NCBI GenBank assembly: GCA_012295275.1 | Contig: CM022677.1 | Coordinates: 17,673,406 to 17,685,905 of the forward strand | DNA: 12,500 bases | DNA from: Chrysomallon squamiferum | Lineage: Eukaryota; Mollusca; Gastropoda; Neomphalida; Peltospiridae | Reading direction: 5' to 3' | Shown here: in pieces, positions 1 through 7,927 of the stretch | Position numbering within the stretch: position 1 is the stretch's first letter | How the letters are laid out: each line of letters opens with the position of its first letter | Notes under the pieces: generated by a model | Database searches by the model: none | Told to the model about the DNA's origin: nothing | The model's input: only the letters and a program-made list of their open reading frames with translations | Made by a program: the position numbers and the translations under genes

Positions 1-374
1 TTATTATTATTATTATTATTATTATTATAGATTAAATCAGATTTAAATCACACTGAATTACTAAAGAATACTAATACATTATTACCCTCCAAAAAAATAA
101 AGTAAATTTTAAAATAAGTCTTTACCAGATTAATTAATAAAATATTTTCAGTCAGTTGAAATACTGATCTTTATGACATTTAGCCATTAACTTACTTAAT
201 CAAATGTTTAAAATGAATCAGAACAGAGTAAACACATTTTAATTATTTTTATCCGTTACTTAACAAAAATGCTTTTAATAATGAATAAACAGATCCTTTC
301 TTTTATTATTTCTTTTTTTTAATGATTATAAGTGATAAATTATTATATTTAATAAAATGTTTTGGATCAATCAA

Positions 375-409
<35 letters not shown>

Positions 410-410
<1 letters not shown>

Positions 411-531
411 CAATATTTACTGATTACTTTAATTACTCAAATGTTTTCAATCAATCGATACAGAACTTTTTTTTTAGATCCAATGTTTACTGATTACTTT
501 ATTTACTAAAATGTTTTCAATCAATCGATAC
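410..531 (+). repeat. Direct repeat of 52 nt at 70-nt spacing
   Basis: Units 410-461 and 480-531 match at 49 of 52 positions (CCAAT…TCAATCGATAC), each after a T-run. A third, degraded copy may lie at about 324-376. It looks like an intronic tandem duplication. Confidence 0.85.
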
Positions 532-572
532 TGTTTAGGTTGTTCTCTAGAGAGGATAGGTCAGATTCCACT

Positions 573-596
573 TTACCTGTCAGCATGGACAGGTAA
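573..596 (+). promoter_or_regulatory. Inverted repeat holding two ACCTGT/ACAGGT sites
   Basis: TTACCTGTC and GACAGGTAA are a perfect 9-bp inverted repeat around a 6-nt loop. CAGGTA is the core bound by ZEB/Snail zinc fingers; a nearby CACCTG (615-620) is a canonical E-protein E-box. Binding is inference. Confidence 0.4.
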
Positions 597-1101
597 CTAT
601 CTTTGTACATTTCACACCTGTTCATCACCTTTGTTCAAAAGTGATGGGCCATACATTTATTTACTGTTATTGTTGTTACGAATATTTTAAAAACTGAAAT
701 TAGTGTTACTGATTTTTAGTTGTTGTTATTATTATTATTCAGCATGATAATCATCATTATTATTATTATTATTATTATTATTAAAATGAATTTATATCTT
801 AATGTATGATATCTGTATATTTTATATTTTTATAATTATGCAAAGCTATGGGCACCCTTTATCAGTTAGCTGTAAATAAAAATGTTTGTTGACCTTCCCA
901 TATACAGCGTAATGTATCTCCATCACTGACTGTTACAGAACATTGTCTGGAAAACAAAGGATTTAACTAATGTAAATTTTTTTTAAAAACTGAGCTGGAT
1001 CAGAAATCCAATAATAGAATAGAAATCCAATAATCTAGATTACAGAAACCCATATACATAGACGTCATAAAAGCATAAACTTTATTAATCAGCTGTAAAT
1101 G

Positions 1102-1108
<7 letters not shown>

Positions 1109-1132
<24 letters not shown>
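1109..1132 (+). repeat. GT microsatellite
   Basis: About twelve GT units in the intron upstream of the basic-region exon. No other meaning is visible. Confidence 0.95.
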
Positions 1133-1133
<1 letters not shown>

Positions 1134-1533
1134 CAAATGAACAATTAGACTGTGGATTAGACAGAAGTCACGGAAATAAATGAATACATTTTAATTTTTT
1201 AAATTTTTTTCAGAACTCTTCCACTAGAAATTAATTACAGAATTTATGTTTTCAGGAATACCGAAGAAATCGAGCAGAAACCAATTATTATCATCTATTT
1301 TATGAAATCAAGAGTTACTGTCGCAAATTATTTATATAAATCTGCTTTTCAGCAATCTCAAGAATGTAGAAAAAATCAGCTTCAACAATATTTAGTCTTA
1401 TTTCAGGAGAGTTGAGATCCGAAAATTATCTACCACAAATTTATGTTTCAGCAGCATTCAAGACGTTGGCATAGGCAACTGTGACAAAATTTAGTTAGAA
1501 TCAGAAATTATTTTTATCAATTTATGTTTTCAG

Positions 1534-1623
1534 CAGTAGTGAACCTGATGACCCAAATGAGTCTCCGGAAACGAAGCACGAAAGAGAAAAATTACGACGG
1601 CAGGCCAACAATGCCAGAGAAAG
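1534..1623 (+). CDS. TCF12/da: E-protein exon: acidic linker and basic region
   Basis: Internal exon of a class I bHLH transcription factor (E-protein), a nuclear protein that binds CANNTG E-boxes as a homodimer or with tissue-specific class II bHLH partners. The frame (codons from 1535 or 1538) reads SSEPDDPNESPETK, then HEREKLRRQANNARER. The acidic/Ser stretch matches the linker before the E-protein bHLH, and NNARER contains the Glu and Arg that read the E-box. The exon ends with AG of the last Arg codon, followed by donor GTAGGT at 1624; AG plus A from either alternative exon restores Arg. The acceptor is a tandem CAGCAG (1531-1536), so the exon may start at 1534 or 1537, differing by one Ser codon. 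I am sure of the family. Which vertebrate paralogue is closest cannot be said, because most invertebrates have a single E-protein gene. Confidence 0.95.
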
Positions 1624-1843
1624 GTAGGTTCTTTATTGTTATGAAAGGATGGTTCTCTAGTCTGTGTTCGTTAATTTTGAGTTTTATTCAAGAACGTTAA
1701 TTAATTGTAGAAGATTAACAGAAAAAGGTTTTAAATTTTATTCATATACTTAGTTTGTTGATAAACTGACAAATTATATTAATATAAATTTTAGTAGGAG
1801 GTTTGATGCATTCCATAGATGATTCTTTAACTGTGATACAGGT

Positions 1844-2004
1844 TTATTCATGAATAAGTTGTAGATTATTCATGAAAATTGGGATTATCAGTGTTGATGA
1901 GATTTGGTATTTTTTTTATTTCATGAATAATCACTGTATTTAGTGAAATATTCCTGAACTGTGTATTCTTATTCATGAATATAGATTTTCAGAATTTTCA
2001 TGAA
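1844..2004 (+). repeat. Cluster of five TCATGAA motifs
   Basis: TCATGAA occurs at 1848, 1870, 1921, 1973 and 1998, the first within a perfect 14-bp palindrome (1844-1857). Spacings are 22, 51, 52 and 25, close to multiples of 25. It may be a decayed short tandem repeat or a cluster of binding sites for a dimeric factor. No function is established. Confidence 0.6.
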
Positions 2005-3083
2005 TAATATTTCAGTATATTTGCATTTTTTTTATTTTTTTTTTTAAATATTTTTATTTGTGGTTGATGGTATTAATGGAGAATTTTTAAAGATTGTTTC
2101 AGGAATAATTTAAAAAAAATAATGAATGTCCTTTCTGGTCAAACCATGAATGTAAAATTATTTATACAAAGGTGGGTGCCAGAAAAAGTAAATGTTAATT
2201 TAAATTTATTCGTATCATCTTACTTAAATAATGATTGATGAACACTAAAATATTACATTATAGAAGAATATTATAAAAAGTGTTATTATTATTTTTTTTA
2301 ATTATATGGGTTAAAACGTAATGTTAGATTCAGATGATTAAATAAAAAATATACAAATGTGAATAGGATGAAGAAATATGAGGGCTTTTTACATCTGTTT
2401 TATTTGTCTTTAAAATGTTTTCATTTTGTAAATTTAAAAAAAAAAGAATAAAATATGTCATCTATTTGGATGTTAGAGACATTTTGTGTTTAAATTTGTT
2501 TTAACTTTTCACATTTTGTTACTTTAAAAATACGAGAAATTCCATTTGGATGTTATAAATTATTTTGACAATTGGACATTCCAATATTAAAAAAAAAAAT
2601 AGTTGTCATTGAGAGAAACTGTTTTAATTAAACCCCCTTTTGGAAAATTGAAGCTTCTTGTAATTAAAAATGTGGAAAATTATAAGTGATAAAAAAGAAA
2701 AACAAAAATAAAATAATAATCAAATAATTATTTTTTAAATGTTGCCAGGAGAAATGATTTAAAATGTTTTGTCATAGAAAAGTATTTTGATGTGTTACAT
2801 TATATAAAATGACCATAAATCAAATTAAAATTTAAAAACAACAAACAATGTCATCAAGAGAAATGATTTTAAACATTTTATTATTATTAAAATTTTTATT
2901 ATTATTAGTGACAAAAATAACAAAAATTAAAAAAATAAAATAATCAAATAAAAATATTTTTAAATGTGAGAAAATATTTAAAAAAAAATAAAATGATCAA
3001 ATATAAATATTTTTTTTTTAAATTTTAAAAATGGTAGAAAAAAAAAAAAATTAAAAAAAAAAAAAAAATAATAATTTATCCAC

Positions 3084-3096
3084 CCCACTTCGTGGG
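3084..3096 (+). promoter_or_regulatory. GC-rich hairpin upstream of the first alternative exon
   Basis: CCCAC and GTGGG form a perfect 5-bp stem with a 3-nt loop, in a region that is otherwise almost only A and T, about 60 nt before the acceptor of the first alternative exon. The GGG run could bind an hnRNP H/F-type splicing factor, and the T/C-rich tract after it (about 3112-3145) suits a PTB-type factor. A regulatory role is inference. Confidence 0.3.
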
Positions 3097-3155
3097 AATG
3101 TTACAGACAATCTCTTTTTTTTTTTTTTTCCTTTCTTTGTCTTGCGACAATTCAG

Positions 3156-3301
3156 AATCAGGGTGCGAGATATTAATCAGGGTTTCCGAGAGCTTGGTCA
3201 GATGGTCATGTTGCACTGCGGATCAAGCCAACCACTAACCAAGCTGATGATAATCCAACAGGCCGTCAATCTAATCACCTCGCTCGAACAGCAGGTCAGA
3301 G
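3156..3301 (+). CDS. TCF12/da: Alternative bHLH exon A
   Basis: First of two alternative exons encoding the end of the basic region, helix 1, loop and helix 2 of the E-protein. After AG+A (Arg) the frame gives 48 residues starting [14 protein letters not shown] and ending ITSLEQQVR. The conserved RVRDIN, the TKL before helix 2 and LEQQVR are all present. The loop ([11 protein letters not shown]) differs from the vertebrate HLKSEKPQTKL type as I remember it. The acceptor TTCAG ends at 3155 and the donor is GTCAGT at 3302. Length 146 nt, entry phase 2, exit phase 1, identical to exon B. Compared with B it has Gln for Glu, Gly for Ala and Arg for Lys in helix 1, so it may differ in partner choice or stability; that is inference. 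DNA-reading residues lie in the shared upstream exon. Confidence 0.95.
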
Positions 3302-3356
3302 GTCAGTTTCAGTTATCTCCCTTCCCATACGTTTTTTTTCTTCTTCGTTTCTGCAG
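3302..3356 (+). other. 55-nt mini-intron between alternative exons
   Basis: Begins GTCAGT and ends CTGCAG, with a T/C-rich tract (about 3331-3352) serving as polypyrimidine tract for exon B. Any branch-point adenosine (for example 3315 or 3329) lies within about 30 nt of the exon A donor, which should hinder splicing of A to B. It contains no stop in the protein frame, so A, intron and B form one continuous open frame. Confidence 0.85.
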
Positions 3357-3502
3357 AGTCCGTGTTCGGGACATTAACGAAGCGTTTAAGGAACTAGGTC
3401 AGATGGTTACTATTCATTGCGGGTCAAGTCAACCTTTAACAAAACTCATGGTACTTCAGCAGGCAGTAAATGTCATCACTTCTCTTGAACAACAGGTTCG
3501 AG
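3357..3502 (+). CDS. TCF12/da: Alternative bHLH exon B
   Basis: Second alternative exon for the same part of the E-protein bHLH. AG+A gives Arg, then 48 residues starting [14 protein letters not shown] and ending ITSLEQQVR. It matches exon A at 39 of 48 residues by hand count and is closer than A to the usual family sequence in helix 1 (INEAFKELG), so B may be the ancestral or major form. The acceptor is CTGCAG (ends 3356) after a strong pyrimidine tract; the donor is GTCAGT at 3503, the same hexamer as exon A. Of 37 shared non-Met residues, 26 use different codons, so the duplication is old while the protein stayed constrained. It splices to 5131, where G+AA makes the Glu of QQVRERNLNP. Confidence 0.95.
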
Positions 3503-4215
3503 GTCAGTCTTTTCGAGTTGTTTAAAACAAATATTCAGTCGCAAAAATGATAAAATATCACGTTTTTTTTTAATTTTTTAAATATCTGACGTAATTTGGC
3601 AAAAATTATATATTAAATTAATTAACGTAATTGTAACGTTTTTTGGTTTTTTTGACTAAATTAGTTTGTTTAATTATTTATTTATTTTATTTTATTTTTT
3701 TTTAAATTGGTGTAATTTTTAAATTTAAATTATTTTTTTTAACAAATTTAATAATTTTTATAATTATTATTTTATTATTATTATTATTAATTTTTATTGA
3801 TTATATATTTTATTTTATTTTTTTTAATTGATTTCATTTTTGCTTTTTAAAAGTCAGCTTCTAAAAGTTATTATTATTGTTTTTTGTAAAATTAATTTTC
3901 ATATTAAAAAAAAGAAAACTTTACTGAATATTCAGGGTTTCCATAGTTCTTAGAAGGCAACAATTTTCAATGTTTTAAAAGACAAAGCAATTTAAATTCT
4001 AAAAAATATTTATTTATTTATTTATTTAAAAATAATAAATGAAAAAGAAAAGAAAAGAAGAAAAAATAAAACATGGAAATCCTGAGTATCCAATATATTT
4101 TTGAAAAAAAAAAAAATTGAATTTCACTTTGAATTTTTGCAGAAAATTAAAATATTTTGTTTTTCATAACTCGATTATGGCAGCCCCAAACTGATTTCGG
4201 GAGGGTTGAATTAAC

Positions 4216-4246
<31 letters not shown>

Positions 4247-5130
4247 TGAATTGTACTTATAATTCAGATTTTGACTGATAATTTCAGAATTATTGGGGAA
4301 AACGAATCTGTTATAGCATAAAAGTGAAACCATTTGTGACCAATTGCTTATTTTAATTCTTAATTCATTTGTAACAGTTTATGATGTCACTGACTCCATT
4401 TGTGATGTCACAATCGTGATGATGTCACTTAGTTTCTATGATGTTTTATGTTTTGTTTGTTGTAATACAGTAGGTATAAAGATGCAGTATGTAGTGGTCT
4501 CCCTTTATTCAGTTTCGTGTCAATAATATAAATTATTTTTGTATATAATATTTATTTATTTTACAGTAAATTGCCATAATTAACTGTTATTTAATTTATT
4601 TTATTTATTATAAAAAATATTTAAAAAGAAAGAAAAAAGAAAAAGAAATACAGTATATAATAATAAGAAAAAAATATATAATTTGATTCATCCTGGAGTT
4701 AATTGTATTTCTGTAAATAGAGGGAGATAAATCAGTTAACTAAAGGGAGATAACTAGCATGTGTAAAAATTATTATTTCAGTTACGAAAGGTTCATTGAT
4801 TCAGAAACCTTTTCCTTCATTTATTTATTTATTTATTTATTTTTATTATTATTTTATTTTATAATTTCTATTTAATATGAATAACAGGTACACTTTTACA
4901 ACTATTAAAACAAACCATTTATACTGGAGTTAGCTAAAAAATTGTTATTCATCGCTTAATCTAAAAGTAATTTAAAATATGTTTTGGTCCTTTCCTCTAA
5001 TGTTTCTGTAGAGAGGAAGTACAGTAAAGTACTGTGTAGTTTTTTTTTTTAATCATTTTCCTTATCACTTTAACTTCGTTAATTCAGAAACGAATGAAAA
5101 TTAATTTTTAAAAAATGTTTTTTTTTCTAG
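3503..5130 (+). other. Intron downstream of the alternative exons
   Basis: Starts GTCAGT and ends TTTTTTTCTAG at 5130. It is AT-rich, with ATT repeats (about 3773-3789), an A-run (about 4220-4243), TTTA repeats (about 4014-4027, 4819-4841), three TGATGTCAC motifs (4382-4428) and a repeated AGGGAGATAA (4721 and 4744). No coding exon is recognised; a 60-codon open frame at 4344-4526 has no domain or splice support. Confidence 0.85.
4382..4428 (+). repeat. Three TGATGTCAC motifs
   Basis: TGATGTCAC is found at 4382-4390, 4403-4411 and 4420-4428. The octamer TGATGTCA is one base from the cAMP response element TGACGTCA, so it could be an intronic ATF/CREB-type site cluster, or simply a decayed short tandem repeat. 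Confidence 0.45.
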
Positions 5131-5244
5131 AACGTAATCTGAACCCGAAGGCTGCGTGTTTGAAGAGGAGAGAGGAGGAAAAAGGTGAAGATATGCCGGG
5201 TCGTATCCCTGGCGACGACATTACCCAGCAGGCTGCCTTGGCAG
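5131..5244 (+). CDS. TCF12/da: E-protein exon after helix 2
   Basis: Constitutive exon completing the conserved E-protein C-terminal block. G from exon A or B plus AA gives Glu, then RNLNPKAACLKRREEEK, nearly invariant in E-proteins from fly to human, followed by a lineage-specific tail GEDMPGRIPGDDITQQAALA. It is 114 nt (38 codons), phase 1 in and phase 1 out, with acceptor TTCTAG (ends 5130) and donor GTAAGG at 5245. A second GT four bases later (GTACGG, 5249) is a less likely alternative. The final G combines with AT of either 6856 or 8008 to make Asp, so both downstream exons are compatible. Reading on into the intron runs through some non-conserved codons to a stop at 5343-5345, a possible but unproven intronic C-terminus. 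Confidence 0.95.
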
Positions 5245-5691
5245 GTAAGGTACGGTCCATACTTGCTTCATCCCCTTTTTTGGGAATGTGGGTTCAAAAC
5301 CAGAGCATAGCTTGGAGAACGGTTTATATACATATTTTCATCTGAATTTTTATTATTAGAGTCTTTAATAATTATTTTAAATCTTTAATACTTCTCAAAT
5401 TACTAATTTTTGACCATTTTTTTTTTTATCAGATAAAATTTTGGTATATTTTGATCCTAGGAATGTTATTACTTTGAAACTATTCTGAAAACTTGAATGA
5501 GATGCTAGCTAAAATGTAGAAGTAATTTTATTTTTTAAATATTAACAGTTAATCTGTTTAGATATTATCAAAAGTTTTTGGTATTAAACAAAAATTAAAC
5601 AGATTCCTGAAAACTAGATTTCAATGTTTAAAATGTTTAAAACAATTGGAAAAAAAGAAAATCATATTTATGATGCCAGCATATTTATTAA

Positions 5692-5742
5692 TTTCTACAG
5701 CTAGCAAATATAATGTTTAAAAAAGAAATATTCCAAAACCAA
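5692..5742 (+). repeat. Dispersed 51-nt repeat, copy 1
   Basis: Matches 7777-7827 at 50 of 51 positions (GTTTAA against GTATAA). It starts TTTCTACAG, like a 3' splice site, followed by CTAGCAAATATAATG. The flanks do not match. Such identity in otherwise drifting intron sequence implies a recent copy event. Confidence 0.85.
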
Positions 5743-6663
5743 ATCTATTTAGTTTAAAATTGATTTCAAGTTGTTTTTGTTTTTTATATAAAAGACAAGA
5801 TTTTTTTACAATACAAATAGTTTAGCTTAGATGTTTTTAGTTAACTTTGAAAAATTAAAACAGAATGAATTATAAAAAACAGGTAAAAACAATAAAAAAA
5901 ATTTTAAATTAACTCATAGAACGATAGTAATATAGACAGTAAATATAAATAAAAAAAATAATAATAAATCATCAGTTCTTTTAATAAGATTTTTATAAAC
6001 TAAAAAAAAAAAAACGATATTCAGAAGAAAATATGTTTTCGGCATGATTTGGGAATATCTCCTCAAGGTAACCATTTTGTTTTTCTTCTTCTGCATGGGT
6101 TGAAGTTTTTAAAATTTTATTTTCTTGTCCTCCATTCCAGTTTTATTCCAATACAAACAAAACTTTAATTTAAAACACATTCATAATCTGCAAACAAAAC
6201 CCAATGCCCACTATTTGATAAAATATTTATTTTTAAAAATCTGTAATAATGTTAAACATCTTTTGGGGATAATAGTAATAAAAAATCATTAATTATTTTA
6301 AAAAAAAGTATTTAAATTTAATAAAAAAATTATGTAAAGATGTTAGTTTGTTAATTCATTAAATGTAGAAAATAGATCTTTTTGATGTTGCAAATTCACT
6401 TTTAAATAATCATTTGAAACATTTAAAAACAATAAAAAAATAAGTTGAATAGATACATAAAAAAAGGTTAATAAAATAGGAAAAAAAAAAAAAAAAATAA
6501 TAATAATAATAAAAAAATAAATAAATACTCTCTCATTTGGAAAGTTTTCAGTTTGGCTCAAAAAATTTATATATTAAAAAATTAAACACTATTGAGGTCA
6601 GTAACACCACAGTTAAAAAGAAAAGAAAAAAAAATGTATTTTTAATTGGTTAAAATTTACAGA

Positions 6664-6805
6664 GCATTACTGTTTGGTAATCTGATTGGCACTCTAGTAA
6701 ATAATGTTAATTTTTTATTGGCTGCTATTTTTAGCATGTCACTATTTGGTAATTTGTTTGGCACTAAAAGAAAGTTTATTAAATTTGTATTGGCTGCTAT
6801 TTATA
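6664..6805 (+). repeat. Tandem repeat of about 70 nt, two copies
   Basis: Units 6664-6733 and 6734-6805 share blocks TTTGGTAA, TTTGGCACT-like, and TTGGCTGCTATTT. Each ends in a TGCTAT…TAGCA inverted repeat that can form a small hairpin. A partial third unit may follow at 6806. The array stops about 50 nt before the cassette exon. Confidence 0.7.
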
Positions 6806-6855
6806 GCAAATACTTTGATTGGCAGCAGAACATAGTTTGAGGTATTTCTTTTCAG

Positions 6856-6919
6856 ATTCCCTTCACAAAATGATGCATACATTATCATCGATAGCCGATC
6901 CAGAGGAGTACACACAAGC
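6856..6919 (+). CDS. TCF12/da: Probable 64-nt cassette exon, short alternative C-terminus
   Basis: The acceptor TTTCTTTTCAG (ends 6855) and consensus donor GTAAGT (6920) bracket 64 nt. Joined in phase from the exon ending 5244 it reads D, SLHKMMHTLSSIADPEEYTQ, then GC of Ala. Base composition is clearly richer in G/C than the flanking intron. I do not recognise the peptide; it is hydrophilic with a possible short amphipathic helix (LHKMMHTLSSI). Because 64 is not a multiple of 3, splicing on to 8008 gives Ala and then TAA at 8009-8011, ending the protein; splicing instead to 12477 keeps an open frame (ADASKVESL). The exon is therefore a switch of C-terminus. Evidence is splice signals, open frame and composition, without homology. 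Confidence 0.65.
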
Positions 6920-7744
6920 GTAAGTTTAATATGCAAATTAGTGAGAAATCAAAAAGTCAAAACTAAAATAAAGTGGAATAGGATTTTTAAAAACAATAAA
7001 TGTAATACAATTTCAAAAACAAAAAATAAAATGATTTAAGAAATATAATTTTTTTTTTGGTATTTTGCTTAGAAAGTAACAACTAAATAGGGCCCAAAAA
7101 CTAAATATACATATATATATATATATATATAAGTTGTTGTTTAGTTAATTTGTTTTTTTCAATCCACATTTATGCAAAGGATTAATGGTTTAATTTGCTC
7201 TTGCTGGTTACAGGTTCTTCTTTATTGATTTTAGTTTATTATTATTATTATTATTTTTATACCAGTGTTCTGGTATTTATTTTTTGGTGTTGGGTATTAT
7301 CTGTGAAAATTGTTCAAACTGTATGCATAGTGAAACAATAATTAGATTAAACATATTTCTTTATTCCATGATAATAATAATAATAATATTTTAAAAAAAA
7401 TATATGTACGTGAAGTGTAGCTTTTTGGCATTTATCAATGCCTTTATTACCAACAAATGGAAACAAAATACAAAATATATAAATCAGGTTTCATAATCAG
7501 CCATGTTTAGTATATTTTTAAAATTGTAATTAATAAAATAATTAGTGGGCAAATACCATTATTATTATTATTAAGAAAGGAAACATTTTACAACAGTTTT
7601 AAGCAGTTAAATTATGGACAGAAATTTTAAAATTCTTTTTCATTAACTAATTACTTTAGTAAATCCATCATGATGCACACTTTTTTTTGCATGTACACTA
7701 TTCTTGTTTATGCATGTTCCACCTAATAAAAGAAAATATTGTAA

Positions 7745-7776
<32 letters not shown>

Positions 7777-7779
<3 letters not shown>

Positions 7780-7827
7780 CTACAGCTAGCAAATATAATG
7801 TATAAAAAAGAAATATTCCAAAACCAA
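7777..7827 (+). repeat. Dispersed 51-nt repeat, copy 2
   Basis: Near-identical partner of 5692-5742, here directly preceded by a long T-run, so it has all the look of a strong 3' splice site (T tract, CTACAG). In phase with the exon ending 5244, both copies would give ASKYNV and stop. Whether it is an exon or a transposed fragment is unknown. Confidence 0.85.
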
Positions 7828-7857
7828 CACAATTAATCTGCATTAAAGATGAAAATA

Positions 7858-7858
<1 letters not shown>

Positions 7859-7927
<69 letters not shown>

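Larger units (their letters stand above)
1..1533 (+). other. Intron upstream of the basic-region exon
   Basis: I see no convincing exon here. The stretch is AT-rich and holds TTA/ATT microsatellites (1-30, about 752-782), a T-run (about 379-405), a 70-nt-spaced direct repeat (410-531), a GT microsatellite (about 1109-1132) and a slightly GC-richer patch with inverted repeats (544-646). Its last 330 bases contain several sites that look like 3' splice acceptors before the one I assign as real. None of the domains expected upstream in E-proteins (AD1, AD2) is recognisable, so those exons should lie to the left of the window. Confidence 0.8.
1624..3155 (+). other. Intron with TCATGAA cluster
   Basis: This intron separates the basic-region exon from the alternative HLH exons. 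It starts with GTAGGT and ends with a T-rich tract (about 3114-3149) and TTCAG at 3155. It holds five TCATGAA motifs within 1848-2004, long A/T-runs between 2880 and 3070, and one GC-rich hairpin at 3084-3096. No coding stretch is visible. Confidence 0.85.
5245..6855 (+). other. Intron before the cassette exon
   Basis: Runs from GTAAGG to TTCTTTTCAG (6855). It contains one copy of a 51-nt dispersed repeat with an acceptor-like start (5692-5742), A-runs (about 6480-6497), a TGCATG at 6092, and two copies of a 70-72-nt tandem repeat (6664-6805) just before the cassette exon. The short open frames on either strand here look like chance in AT-rich sequence. Confidence 0.8.

Noticed and set aside
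3142-3525. Single 127-residue gene with two HLH copies
   Set aside because: Its start and ends run into intron; consensus splice sites and family homology show two alternative exons. The read-through form is kept only as a possible retained-intron product.
5914-6561. Minus-strand frames rich in Phe/Ile/Lys
   Set aside because: Translations of A- and T-runs with no domain.
6646-6840. 64-residue frame over the tandem repeat
   Set aside because: The frame just follows the 70-72-nt repeat; the repeat pattern explains it, and there is no coding composition or homology.
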